DNA of 64,000 nucleotides from Mucilaginibacter sp. (GCA_028288305.1 JAQBOA010000085.1:1-64000); one strand, 5' to 3'. Counted from the first letter of the stretch, positions 8,278 through 18,227 are shown. The notes: generated by a model from the letters alone, not told the origin. Numbers and translations: made by a program.

Positions 8278-10491
8278 ATGACTTTTACCTTAACACTTAA
8301 ACCTGCTGCTGAATATAATAGAGAAAGAATTATTTCGCTTTTAGATGAAGCGTACGCATGCCGTTCCCATAACCTGAAGCGAAGCATTGACCTTACCCGT
8401 GAAGCACTTTTAATTAGCCGGAATTTAAAAGATAAAACACTAATAGCAAGTAGCCTAAGCCGTTTTTCTCTTTTTTTAATGATTATGGGCAACTTTAAAG
8501 AGGCCTTGCGTTTGGCTAAAGAGGCCATTAAATATTTCGGAGAGTTAAAAGATGAAAAAGGTATTGGCGATGCAAAATATACTATTGCCGGAGTTCATTA
8601 TAAAACTAACAATTTTCATCTGGGACTGGTTAACCTGGTTGACTGCATTGCCATTTATAGAAAATTTAATGATTATCACAACTTATCAAGAGCTCATAAA
8701 TCATTAGGCACTATTTACGAATACTTTGGTGATGATAAGAATGCAGTTAAAACTTATAAGGAAGCGATAATAACAGGCCAAAAAGCCGGGGATCCTAACC
8801 TCGAATCCAATGCTTACAATAATCTTTCCGGAATTTATATCAAACGAAAAAATATTAAAAAGGCATTGGAATTAATAGAACAAGCCATATCTATTAAAAG
8901 GCAAACAGGTGATATCAGGGGATTAGGATTTAGTCTCTATGGCAGAGGAAAAGTAAATTTGGCAAAAAAAGACTTTCAACAAGCGGAAAGAGACTTTAAT
9001 GCGGCAATAAATATTCACCTGGAAATGGGTGAAACAATTGGATTAGGAATGGCCTACTATAAAACTGCAAATCTTTATTTGCAAATGGGGCATCTGCAAA
9101 AAGCAAAAGAAGTATTAAAAAAGGCTGTTAATTATAGTAAAGAGCATAATATTGTAATGGTTAAATATAAATGCTACCTTCTTTTTTACAATATATTTAA
9201 ATTAGAGAACGACCCTGTTAATGCACTTAAATATCTGGAATTATATCATAAAGAGAAAGATACTGTAATTAATAGTCAAACACTTAAGGTAATTGAAAAC
9301 TATGCGCTTATCACTAAAATGGAGGCGAATGAAAAAGAAGCGTTGCTTCAAAAAGCAGAGATCATAAAGAAAAAGGATATTGCAGAAGAAACGGCCAGGG
9401 TAAAACAAGATTTTTTGTCGACCATGAGCCATGAAATCAGGACGCCTTTAAACGCTGTAATAACAATTGCCTATTTATTAGATGATAAAGTTAAAAAAGA
9501 AGAGCAGCAGCTTGTAGATACATTGAAATTTTCGGCAAACAACTTATTACTGATAATTAATGATTTCCTAGACTTTACAAAACTCGACGCCGGTAAAGCA
9601 ACAGTTGAATTTCGTCCCTGCAATTTTAAAAGATTGTTTGAAAATTTAAAAAACACTTATGAAAATTTGGCTAAAGAAAAGGGGCTGAGCCTGTATTTAA
9701 ATATTGATTCCGATGTGAGCAATTACTATGAGCTTGATGAAACAAAGACTTCGCAAATAATAGGTAACCTCTTAACAAACGCTATAAAGTTTACTGAAGT
9801 TGGGCAAGTTTGTATAAACATTAAAAAAATAAACAGCGACCAAAACATTGATGAATTGTTATTTGAAGTTACTGACACCGGCACTGGTATTGCTGAAAAT
9901 TATCTTGGAAATATATTTGAAAGCTTTTACCAGCCTAAAACCATTACAACCAGAAAACAGGGCGGTACCGGCTTAGGACTATCCATTGTAAAAAAATTAG
10001 TGGAGCTGCATGGAAGTTCAATTTTTGTTAATAGTGTAGTTGGTAAAGGTTCAGTTTTTTATTTTAATCTGAAATTAAAAAAGTCAAAGCCCTCAATCCG
10101 GGTGGTAGCGAAAAACCCGGATATACTAAGCGGCAAAACCGTACTACTAGCAGAAGACAATTCAATTAATGCCATGTTAATACGTAAGCTGCTTTCCAAT
10201 TGGAAAATGATTTCTGAGCATGCCAGGAATGGTAATGAGGCTGTTGAAAAATCAAAGTTAAAAGTTTATGATTTTATTTTAATGGATATTCACATGCCTG
10301 AAATGGATGGTATTGAAGCAACCATGAATATTCTTAAAGCTGAAAACCCCAATAATAAAACCCCAATATTCGCACTCACCGCAGACATTACTGCTGAAAA
10401 CAAGGAAGAATACATCTCCTGGTTTAATGGTTTTTTACGCAAACCAATTGAAATAGAAAAGATGTTTGAAGAATTAATAAAATGTTTATAA
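8278..10491 (+). CDS. Cytoplasmic TPR hybrid histidine kinase (TPR-HisKA-HATPase-REC)
   Basis: 737 residues with no signal peptide or membrane helix. Residues 15-345 are tetratricopeptide repeats (for example AYNNLSGIYIKRKNIKKALE and GMAYYKTANLYLQMGHLQKA). A coiled-coil linker leads to the H-box STMSHEIRTPLNAV (His385), an HATPase domain (NLLTNAIKFTE, GGTGLGLSIVKKLVELHG) and a C-terminal receiver domain with acceptor Asp670 in LMDIHMPEMDG and Lys713-Pro near the end. The TPR block probably senses a protein or peptide ligand. No HPt or output regulator is adjacent, so downstream targets are unknown. Confidence 0.88.
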   Translation: MTFTLTLKPAAEYNRERIISLLDEAYACRSHNLKRSIDLTREALLISRNLKDKTLIASSLSRFSLFLMIMGNFKEALRLAKEAIKYFGELKDEKGIGDAKYTIAGVHYKTNNFHLGLVNLVDCIAIYRKFNDYHNLSRAHKSLGTIYEYFGDDKNAVKTYKEAIITGQKAGDPNLESNAYNNLSGIYIKRKNIKKALELIEQAISIKRQTGDIRGLGFSLYGRGKVNLAKKDFQQAERDFNAAINIHLEMGETIGLGMAYYKTANLYLQMGHLQKAKEVLKKAVNYSKEHNIVMVKYKCYLLFYNIFKLENDPVNALKYLELYHKEKDTVINSQTLKVIENYALITKMEANEKEALLQKAEIIKKKDIAEETARVKQDFLSTMSHEIRTPLNAVITIAYLLDDKVKKEEQQLVDTLKFSANNLLLIINDFLDFTKLDAGKATVEFRPCNFKRLFENLKNTYENLAKEKGLSLYLNIDSDVSNYYELDETKTSQIIGNLLTNAIKFTEVGQVCINIKKINSDQNIDELLFEVTDTGTGIAENYLGNIFESFYQPKTITTRKQGGTGLGLSIVKKLVELHGSSIFVNSVVGKGSVFYFNLKLKKSKPSIRVVAKNPDILSGKTVLLAEDNSINAMLIRKLLSNWKMISEHARNGNEAVEKSKLKVYDFILMDIHMPEMDGIEATMNILKAENPNNKTPIFALTADITAENKEEYISWFNGFLRKPIEIEKMFEELIKCL

Positions 10492-10680
10492 AATATTTGG
10501 ATATTATACTTTCCTCTTGCACGTTCATCCGATTATTCTGAATCCAGGTAATCTCTTTATTTACAATTTCTTTCATTTTACAGCGATAGTTGGTATTAGT
10601 TATTATTGAATTATCAATCAGTAAATACTTATAGCCATATCTATTTATCTCTTAAATTGTAAAAAATAAAACTATAAGAA

Positions 10681-10701
10681 ACTTTTATATGTTATAAAAG
10701 T
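10681..10701. promoter_or_regulatory. AT-rich perfect palindrome, possible operator or weak terminator
   Basis: ACTTTTATA (10681-10689) and TATAAAAGT (10693-10701) form a perfect 9-base stem with a 3-base spacer, 63 bases before the Wzz-like gene. It has no T-run, so an operator is as likely as a terminator. The rest of 10492-10763 shows nothing else. Confidence 0.3.
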
Positions 10702-10763
10702 CGGGCATATATCAAATCATTTGATAACTGGTTTTAATTTATTTGAAGATAATCTACTTTTTT

Positions 10764-12197
10764 ATGCTGGAGAAAAATGAACCGGAAAAATCAGGTGTGA
10801 TTAAACAGTACCTGCAAAATAAATACTGGTTTATAGGGTCAGCATTATTTTTCCTTTGTGTCGCATCAGTATACCTGATTTTTACTCCAAATACATATAA
10901 GGTTAAAACCAGCATTGTCCTTAATAATAAGCAATTTCCCGAAGGTGCTATCGAGGACATAAAATCGAAATATATAATTCAGAAAACAATAAATCAACTG
11001 CCGCCGATGGTAAATTATTACCATAAAAGATTTTTAAAAAAAATAGAGATAAACGAAGATTCATTGCCTTTCAAATTCTTATTACTCAAAAACAATGCAT
11101 CCAATTCGTCTACACAGTTCACTATAAAGGCACTTAATGATCAACAATATGAAATTGAGCAAAGTGATACTTTAACAGACTTTTTTTTTAATAGGTATGT
11201 TACCTATTCTTCTGTAAAATTCATTGGAGTAAAAGGTCCGGCCTTTAAAACAGAAACTCAACCCGTTTTAATAAAATTTTATTCGCCTGATCAGCAATTT
11301 AAAGAGCTTTATGATAATCTTGATGCAAAATTTGCTAACGATGACCATAGAACCATAGAATTAAGCCTCACCACTCCATCAGTAAAAAATGGAAAGGATT
11401 TTTTAAATAAATTGGCCGAGGTTTATTATAAATTCAGCAAAATTACAAGTCAACTAAATTTGCCGGTAACTGTTGATTATAGTTATAGCATAAAAAAAAT
11501 ACGTGGTGAGCTGTATGTTTTAAAAGCAAAAGCAAAAAAACTCCAGGATCAGCAAACTGCACTTTTAAATAAAGAAGGGATTGCAGCAGGCAAAACAGTT
11601 AGGGGTAAAGAAAGTGTCGAATTAACTACGCTGAATGAAATTTTGCCCTATTTAAAAACTTCAGAAAATCAATTTGTGCTGATCCCTGATGTTTTCCAGG
11701 TTAACGATCAAGAATTAGAACAGCTCATTGCTCAATTCAATAAAATTGAATCGGATAAACAGCAATATTTAAAAGGCCACAAGACTAATTTTACTCAAAT
11801 AGCAAATTTGAATAAACAGATTGTAGCGATTAAACAGTCAATTCTTCAAAGAATAAATATAAAAAAGAATGAAATAAAAAGGAACCAACCATCATTGATC
11901 GCTCAGAATTCTGGGATTACATTAAAAAATCTTAATGATTCATTATCAAAAATTAATAGCTTAATAAAATTAAAGCGGTCGAAATATAATCGCCTAATGC
12001 AAAACCAAACGAAAAGAAATTTGATAGAAACCAGAAGTTATAAACAAACAATAATTGAAAAGCCTGATAACAATATAATTACTTATCCTAAAAGCGGCTA
12101 TGTTTATCTTTTTGCTTTATTGATAGGCCTGGTCTTACCGCTAATTATTCCTTATCTTAAACATTATTTGAATTCTAAATTAATGGAAAGAAGTTAA
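10764..12197 (+). CDS. Wzz/chain-length-determinant-like membrane protein
   Basis: About 477 residues from the ATG at 10764; an in-frame TTG 21 bases upstream is less likely. One membrane helix near 25-45 (WFIGSALFFLCVASVYLIF), a large extracytoplasmic region with coiled-coil stretches (about 250-290, 330-410), and a second helix near 445-465 (YVYLFALLIGLVLPLIIPYL) preceded by YPKSG. That two-helix layout with a Pro-rich C-terminal helix is the Wzz/co-polymerase pattern. No tyrosine kinase domain is fused and no polysaccharide genes surround it, so it is an orphan. Function is inferred from topology only. Confidence 0.6.
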   Translation: MLEKNEPEKSGVIKQYLQNKYWFIGSALFFLCVASVYLIFTPNTYKVKTSIVLNNKQFPEGAIEDIKSKYIIQKTINQLPPMVNYYHKRFLKKIEINEDSLPFKFLLLKNNASNSSTQFTIKALNDQQYEIEQSDTLTDFFFNRYVTYSSVKFIGVKGPAFKTETQPVLIKFYSPDQQFKELYDNLDAKFANDDHRTIELSLTTPSVKNGKDFLNKLAEVYYKFSKITSQLNLPVTVDYSYSIKKIRGELYVLKAKAKKLQDQQTALLNKEGIAAGKTVRGKESVELTTLNEILPYLKTSENQFVLIPDVFQVNDQELEQLIAQFNKIESDKQQYLKGHKTNFTQIANLNKQIVAIKQSILQRINIKKNEIKRNQPSLIAQNSGITLKNLNDSLSKINSLIKLKRSKYNRLMQNQTKRNLIETRSYKQTIIEKPDNNIITYPKSGYVYLFALLIGLVLPLIIPYLKHYLNSKLMERS

Positions 12198-12271
12198 GTA
12201 AGTTAATTTAGTTAAATCCCTAAAGCTATATTTACCGTATAAACCTAAAAAATTTACGACTTACAAACCGA

Positions 12272-13402
12272 ATGTTAGCTACCCACGATAATATACGCAC
12301 AAGACCGGTTTTTAAATTAGCAGCAATTGATGACCAGGAGAAATTTAAGCCCCTGCCCCCACCTCCAGGCGTCTTTCCATATCATCTTGATATAAAGCAA
12401 GTTTTACCAAATCTGCCGCAAAACAAAATGGTGTTTAATATGGTTGGGGATACCGGCGGCTTAACTTTCCCAACCTTTAAACACAGGATAGCTGATGAAA
12501 TGACAAGGCAATGCCAGGAAACAGAATTACCCGCAGACAAGCCTTCTTTCTTTTTCCATCTTGGAGATGTGGTTTATAACTTTGGGCAGGCAGATCAGTA
12601 TTATCCACAGTTTTTTGAGCCTTACCAGCATTATCCGGGCCCAATATTTGCCATTGCAGGTAACCACGACGGCGATATTGATCCTTTATATCCTAAAGCA
12701 CCTGGAAGCCTTGAGGCGTTCATGCAGGTTTTTTGCGATACCAAGTCACAACCGGTTTCATTTGGGGGCAACAGCAAACGTTACAGTAACATACAACCTA
12801 ATGTATACTGGACATTAAAAACCCCTCTGGCTAATATTATTTGCATGTATAGCAATGTACCAAGATTCGGCACTATTACAATTGAGCAAAAAGAATGGTT
12901 TATCCAGGAACTGAAAAATACAGCGGCCGACAATAGCGAAAAAGCGCTTATTTTATGTATTCATCATGCCCCCTATTCGGCAGATACAAACCATGGCTCA
13001 AGCATGCCAATGCAGCTTTTCCTTAACGCAGCATTTGAAGAGGCAAAAGTAATACCCGATATAGTTTTTAGCGGCCATGTGCATAATTACCAGCGGTTTA
13101 ATAAATTGTATGCTAACGGAAAAGTAGTTCCATTTGTAGTAGCCGGAGCCGGAGGTTACGCTGACCTGCATAAAATTGCACCACCGGGTGATTTTTCTTT
13201 TCCTGACAAAAACAGCCTGCTGAATAATGTCGTACTGGAGAAGTATTGCGATACAACACATGGATTTTTAAAAATCACTTTGGAAAAGACGGAGGAAAAG
13301 TTTGTGCTGCAGGGAGATTACTACATTATTCCTTATGATGCAGATAATAATTTGCAAGCTTCCTTATTTGATTCATTTATGATAAATATGAGAGATAAAT
13401 AA
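12272..13402 (+). CDS. Calcineurin-like metallophosphoesterase
   Basis: 376 residues, no signal peptide. Metal-binding motifs run in order: GD (Asp60 in NMVGDTGG), GDVVYN (Asp99 in HLGDVVYN), GNHD (129-133, with Asn131 and His132), the His pair in ILCIHHAPYSAD and the GHVH motif in FSGHVHNYQRF. This is the purple-acid-phosphatase-like group of calcineurin phosphoesterases, hydrolysing phosphomono- or diesters. A proline-rich N-terminal stretch (PLPPPPGVF) precedes the domain. Single gene; substrate unknown. Confidence 0.85.
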   Translation: MLATHDNIRTRPVFKLAAIDDQEKFKPLPPPPGVFPYHLDIKQVLPNLPQNKMVFNMVGDTGGLTFPTFKHRIADEMTRQCQETELPADKPSFFFHLGDVVYNFGQADQYYPQFFEPYQHYPGPIFAIAGNHDGDIDPLYPKAPGSLEAFMQVFCDTKSQPVSFGGNSKRYSNIQPNVYWTLKTPLANIICMYSNVPRFGTITIEQKEWFIQELKNTAADNSEKALILCIHHAPYSADTNHGSSMPMQLFLNAAFEEAKVIPDIVFSGHVHNYQRFNKLYANGKVVPFVVAGAGGYADLHKIAPPGDFSFPDKNSLLNNVVLEKYCDTTHGFLKITLEKTEEKFVLQGDYYIIPYDADNNLQASLFDSFMINMRDK

Positions 13403-13423
13403 TTTTGTCAGTAATTAGCACCT

Positions 13424-14629
13424 TTAATTGGAACTTAACTTTGCTTCATTTAACAATATCAAATCGTTATAAGTAAAGATGTGATCTGTACTATTTTTAT
13501 CTGAATTTAAAACTTTACCTTCCAATACGCTTTGCCCAGCACATGCCGGGTTATTGCCTCTACCAAAGGGCCATTTCCCATAGGTGTTTAAAATGTTTAT
13601 GCCACCAATCATTGCGGCATTTAAACCAAAATCTGTGCAATTGTTATTATTTAAATTATATTTCCGGTAATCGTACTGTTTAATCAATTGTAATAATTTT
13701 TGAAATCTTCTTTTTGAAATAAATTTTCCAACAACTTCATCCCAATCATGCATTTGGTCGTCTTTAAAAACTGAAGAAGAAGATGGAAAGATAGGAGTGG
13801 CCGATAAAAAATGGTCTTTTTTAGGATAAAAACCGAAAGTACGGGCTACATATGTAGAGTCAGAATTGTATTTGATTAGGGTAATAAAAGTATGTCCAAC
13901 TTTACGTACCTTAATAAATATTTTGCGCTGCCCCGATTTAGGTTGCTGTATATGTATCAACAATGCATACTTAACAGCGGTTTTACCATCATCAAACGGG
14001 TTTAAAATTTCATAATTAAATTCTGGTTTTGAAGCAATTTCTTTACCACAATGATTGAAATATCCACTATCAGTTTTCAACCATACGCTATCCTTATCAT
14101 TAATTGCCATAATACCACTAAACTTTATACTATCTTCTGATATTATATCATTCCCAGATATTTGCTCTGATGAATTTTTATTTGATTTTTCTTCAATTGA
14201 TGTTTGTTTTATAAAATTGCCTGTTTGATACCTGTCATTATCGGATAAATTAGATTTTAAAAAACATTTCATAACTAAAGGATATAATCTTAACCGTGCA
14301 AATAAATTTGCAAGATGTACATAAACTTTAGAGTTATACTGTTGATCCCCGAGTGATGTGCCATTGTTTAGACCACGCAAATAGGACAATAACAACTTTC
14401 GGTTTGGCTTTTTATTGAATTCTTTTTCAAGGATGTTGAGCTGACTTAATTCATTATTACTTTCCCTGTTAATTGTTATAGAGGAGTTGTCATTATCTGG
14501 AAAAATTTTTGTCGAATTAATTGCAGAAGCAAATTTGTAACCTTGCGTTACAGTTACCTGAGCATATAATGGTATTTGAAAAAACAATAACCCCATTAAA
14601 ATGAATAAATATCTTCGGCTAAATAACAT
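13424..14629 (-). CDS. Secreted protein, possible permuted papain-like (NlpC/P60-type) hydrolase
   Basis: 401 residues with signal peptide (about 1-23, ending LYAQ). The N-terminal 200 residues are polar and low in recognisable motifs. The C-terminal part has RKVGHTFITLIKY (His246) followed about 85 residues later by NNNNCTDFGLNAA (Cys331). His first, then a conserved-looking Asn-Cys, is the order seen in circularly permuted NlpC/P60-like and DUF4105-type proteins. Catalysis is inferred, not shown. The protein would act in the periplasm or outside the cell. It converges with the phosphoesterase gene. Confidence 0.45.
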   Translation of the reverse strand: MLFSRRYLFILMGLLFFQIPLYAQVTVTQGYKFASAINSTKIFPDNDNSSITINRESNNELSQLNILEKEFNKKPNRKLLLSYLRGLNNGTSLGDQQYNSKVYVHLANLFARLRLYPLVMKCFLKSNLSDNDRYQTGNFIKQTSIEEKSNKNSSEQISGNDIISEDSIKFSGIMAINDKDSVWLKTDSGYFNHCGKEIASKPEFNYEILNPFDDGKTAVKYALLIHIQQPKSGQRKIFIKVRKVGHTFITLIKYNSDSTYVARTFGFYPKKDHFLSATPIFPSSSSVFKDDQMHDWDEVVGKFISKRRFQKLLQLIKQYDYRKYNLNNNNCTDFGLNAAMIGGINILNTYGKWPFGRGNNPACAGQSVLEGKVLNSDKNSTDHIFTYNDLILLNEAKLSSN

Positions 14630-14826
14630 AGGCTTGCATCTTTAAGTGATTAGAATAGGCTGAATATTATTTTTATTCGAGATGATACAGCTTTTTTTAA
14701 ATAAATAAACACCTAAAATTTGATTTCATTTCCCGATAGGTCTACTTATAAAACCGAAAGCCAGTATCCTACCGGAAAAGAAACCAAGATTAAACAATAC
14801 AGATAAAATAAGATCAGTAATAATAT

Positions 14827-15465
14827 TTATGCAGATTTTTTATTATTAATTAAAGCTGATTTGTAAACTGCCGAAACAATGGATTTAGATGAAAGAGAAT
14901 TCGAAAAAGTTAAGTCGATATCATCATAAACAATTCGCCTTGTTGAATCTAAAACAAAAGTTGCTGGCAAAGGCACATTGGTATCAATTCCTGAAAATTT
15001 GTTCCATGCCGGATCATTATCAGAATAAACATTAAAATTCTCTGCTATTTCATTATTTATATCATAATAAAAATTTAATGATAAATTGTTTTCCCAGGCA
15101 ATTTTAGTAAGATCATTTTCCTTTTCATTGCTGATAATTAGGATAGTTCCACCATTTGCCATTATTTCATGTTGAATAGCGTTTAATTGGAGTAGTTTTT
15201 CAAGGCCAAATTGTCGCCAGTATTTTGAGTAAAAACTAATTACTAAAGGTTTGTTGGAAAACTGATTTAAGCTAATTGGACCATGTGTTTCAGCTCCGTT
15301 GAAAAAACGTTTCCATCTGGCATATTCCTGTTTAAGAACAAAATTAGGGACAAAGCTACCTGTTTTAAGAGGTTCTAATGGCTGATAAACTTTAAAGGGA
15401 ATATCCTGATCAGGGATAATTTCCGAAAAGTCAAAATATGGGTATTTATTTTTAGTAAGTATCAT
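14827..15465 (-). CDS. Thioredoxin-fold AhpC/TSA-like protein lacking the peroxidatic cysteine
   Basis: About 212 residues from ATG at 15465, preceded by TTTAATAAA. An in-frame ATG at 15612 would add 49 residues including a Cys pair (GLSSCCKTHF) of no recognisable domain. Pattern: FVPNFVL, ISLNQFSNKPLVISFYSKYW, then GGTILIISNEK and PLPATFVLDSTRRIVYDDID, matching peroxiredoxin-like/TlpA-like proteins. The residues after the first strand (FYSKYWRQFGLEKLL) hold no Cys where peroxiredoxins carry one, so it is probably not a peroxidase. A Cys-run mini-ORF lies upstream (15675-15722). Confidence 0.6.
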   Translation of the reverse strand: MILTKNKYPYFDFSEIIPDQDIPFKVYQPLEPLKTGSFVPNFVLKQEYARWKRFFNGAETHGPISLNQFSNKPLVISFYSKYWRQFGLEKLLQLNAIQHEIMANGGTILIISNEKENDLTKIAWENNLSLNFYYDINNEIAENFNVYSDNDPAWNKFSGIDTNVPLPATFVLDSTRRIVYDDIDLTFSNSLSSKSIVSAVYKSALINNKKSA

Positions 15466-15674
15466 TTTATTAAAATTATTATATTGTAAAAGATTAAAAT
15501 TAAAGCTATTAAAATGGGTTTTACAACAACTACTAAGGCCGTAAATAGCGCTATAATCATGCAAATAATGAGACGTTGATAAATGTCTTGGTTTATTGGC
15601 TAAAATGATCATGATAAAAAAATTGGACTTTAAATTATGAGGTCAGAAACTAAAAATCAAGTGAACTAACGTGG

Positions 15675-15722
15675 TTAAAAACCTGTTTGCATGTTTGGGA
15701 TACAGCAACAACACATCATCAT
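15675..15722 (-). CDS. Short Cys-run upstream ORF (putative leader peptide)
   Basis: A 15-codon ORF reading MMMCCCCIPNMQTGF before TAA. Three ATG codons in a row precede four Cys codons (TGT TGT TGC TGT). On the same strand a hairpin (arms ATCCTTTCAG/CTGAAAGAT, about 15731-15757) lies just upstream, and the AhpC/TSA-like gene lies 60-210 bases downstream depending on its start. The Cys run and position suggest a leader peptide whose translation senses Cys-tRNA. It could be a chance ORF, but a second Cys-run ORF in this window (35608-35724) supports it. Confidence 0.45.
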   Translation of the reverse strand: MMMCCCCIPNMQTGF

Positions 15723-16025
15723 CTTTTTAAAATCTTTCAGGATTAAAAAGCTGAAAGGATAAATGAGTTTTTTGTTTTTCAACATTAATAAAATCAATAT
15801 TCAAATATACTACTATTTCTATATACTAAGTAGTTTATTTTTAAATATTTTATTCCCTCCTGTTTCAAATGCTTTTTAACCATTGTCAGGTTTATATTGG
15901 ATTCTCAACTGTAAATCATTATTTCTTAGTTTTACTTATCTTGGTGCGGTATTTTGATTTTAGTTAAGTTTTTAAACTCTCTATTACTAATCATTATTTA
16001 TTGCTGCGTTGACATTAATAAAATC

Positions 16026-18227
16026 ATGAAAAAATTGTTAATTATAATTTCTTTTTTGCCACACCTTGTTTTTTCGCAAACGTCAAATCAAAATTTGAAA
16101 ATCAATACTGAACAATCAGTAAGTACAAATATTAAAAGCGACCCAACTTCAGATCAATTCCTTAGAATGGGCAATATTAAATCAGCTCATAAAGATTACA
16201 AAGGAGCAATAATAGATTTTACTAAAGCCATAGAGTTAGACAATAAAAATATAAAAGCTTATTTATATCGTGGAAATGCCAATGACAACCTAAAAGAATA
16301 TACTGCGGCTATTGAAGACTATACAAAAGTTATTTCATTGGAACCAGGAAATGCAAATGTGTATTATTACAGGGCTAATGCCAATGGCAATCTCAAAGCT
16401 TATAAAAGTGCCATTGATGACTATACTAAAGCTATTGAATTAGGATTGCATAATGCAGATCTATATCATTACAGAGCAAATTCAAAGAGTAATTCAGGAG
16501 ATTATTCCGGGGCGGTTGAAGATTTCACGAGGGCTATTGAATTAAATCCCGGCGATCCTGAGTTATATGAATACAGGGGAGTTGCAAAAGCAAACCTGAA
16601 TAAATATAAAGAGGCTATACCTGATTATGATATAACCGCTAAATACAAGCCAAATGATGCCGATCTATTTTTTTACAGGGCAAATTCAAAGGGTAGCATA
16701 GCTGATTATGAAGGCGCATTGGCCGATTACAATAAAACTTTAAATTTAAATCCTAACAATGCTGAAGCAGTATTTTACCGTGGAAATATAAAGACTAATT
16801 TAAAAGATTATAGCGGTGCAATTGATGACTTTAAGAAGGCTATCGCGATGAACCCTAATCTTCCAAATTTGTATTATTACCTCGCAAAAGCGGCCAGCTA
16901 TACACAGAACAATAAAGTTGCCATTGAATATTTTAACAAAGCTATTGCAGCTAATGCAACAAACCCTGAAATTTATTTGTACAGGGGGATATCTAAAAGC
17001 AAACAGAATGATACATTGAATGCAATTGGCGACTTTAATAAAGCAATTGAGCTTGATCCTAAATATTCAAAAGCATTTGAAAACCGTTCCTATATAAAGA
17101 TGGCCCTGAATGATTACCGTGGAGCGTTGCATGATGCAGATACCGCGGTAATGTATAGCCCAACTGACAATACCTATGCTTACATTGCCAGGGCAAAGGC
17201 AAAAACAGCTTTGCAGGATACTACAGGTGCATTAGCTGATTATAAACTTGCAGTAAAGACAAATCCACAAAATTCGGATGCTTTTGCTGGCTGCGGTGAA
17301 ATTAGCGACCTGCTCGGTGATTTTAAAGGTGCAATTGTTTACTTAAACAAAGCAATTGAATTATCTCCCGGCAATGCATATGCCTATTTGATTCGTGGAA
17401 ACGTAAAAAATAAAACCGGGGACAAAGATGGTGCAATCCAGGATTATAAAAAACATATTGAACTGGAACCAAAAGATCAGTATACCTATATAAGACTTGC
17501 AAAGGTGATGATAGCTGACCGGCAATATGCTGAGGCTTTATTGCTACTTAATAAGATCATTACTCCATCCACAAAAAATGGAAGACTTTTTATTGAGCGT
17601 GGTTTGGCTATGAGTGGTTTAGGTAATAACAAGGATGCTTTTATCGAATTGGATAAGGCGATGGCAATAGATTCGAACTTAATTTCTGAGGCTTGTAGTA
17701 GTCGTGCAAATATTAAATTGGGCCTTAAAGATTATGACGGTGCCGAAAAGGACATTGACAAAGCAATTGTAAAAGATGAAAATAATGACGAAGCCTATTT
17801 TTACCGGGCCAATTTGAAAATGGTCAAAAAAAACTACCAGGGAGCAGTATATGATTATATAAGTGTTTTAATAATAAATCCTGATAATACAAAAACCTAT
17901 GCCTACCGTGGCCTTGCTGAAAGTTATTTGCCTGATACTGCAGCTATGAACGCTGACTTCAATGAGGCCATTAGGTTCAAGCCTAAGGATGAGAACAATT
18001 ATATTTTGCGGGGGAAGGCAAAGATTAATTTGAACGACCAGGCAGGTGCTTTAACAGATTTTAACAGCGCCGTTGAATTAAATCCTAAAAATTACGACAC
18101 CTGGTTAAACAGGGGCATTGCAAAAATAAATATGAATAATAAAAGCAGTGGCTGCAGTGATTTAACGAAAGCAGTGGCATTAGGATCAAAGGATGCTGCT
18201 GACGATATAAAAAAGTATTGCAGGTAG
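16026..18227 (+). CDS. Secreted TPR-repeat protein
   Basis: 733 residues from the ATG at 16026, chosen because it opens a standard signal peptide (MKKLLIIISFLPHLVFSQT); a TTG 72 bases upstream is in frame but less likely. After the signal the whole protein is tandem tetratricopeptide repeats of 34 residues, about twenty copies, with recurring YxGAIxDFxKAIELxP. It should be a periplasmic or surface-exposed scaffold. No catalytic domain is fused and no operon partner is adjacent. The upstream gap 15723-16025 holds no other gene that I can support. Confidence 0.85.
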   Translation: MKKLLIIISFLPHLVFSQTSNQNLKINTEQSVSTNIKSDPTSDQFLRMGNIKSAHKDYKGAIIDFTKAIELDNKNIKAYLYRGNANDNLKEYTAAIEDYTKVISLEPGNANVYYYRANANGNLKAYKSAIDDYTKAIELGLHNADLYHYRANSKSNSGDYSGAVEDFTRAIELNPGDPELYEYRGVAKANLNKYKEAIPDYDITAKYKPNDADLFFYRANSKGSIADYEGALADYNKTLNLNPNNAEAVFYRGNIKTNLKDYSGAIDDFKKAIAMNPNLPNLYYYLAKAASYTQNNKVAIEYFNKAIAANATNPEIYLYRGISKSKQNDTLNAIGDFNKAIELDPKYSKAFENRSYIKMALNDYRGALHDADTAVMYSPTDNTYAYIARAKAKTALQDTTGALADYKLAVKTNPQNSDAFAGCGEISDLLGDFKGAIVYLNKAIELSPGNAYAYLIRGNVKNKTGDKDGAIQDYKKHIELEPKDQYTYIRLAKVMIADRQYAEALLLLNKIITPSTKNGRLFIERGLAMSGLGNNKDAFIELDKAMAIDSNLISEACSSRANIKLGLKDYDGAEKDIDKAIVKDENNDEAYFYRANLKMVKKNYQGAVYDYISVLIINPDNTKTYAYRGLAESYLPDTAAMNADFNEAIRFKPKDENNYILRGKAKINLNDQAGALTDFNSAVELNPKNYDTWLNRGIAKINMNNKSSGCSDLTKAVALGSKDAADDIKKYCR

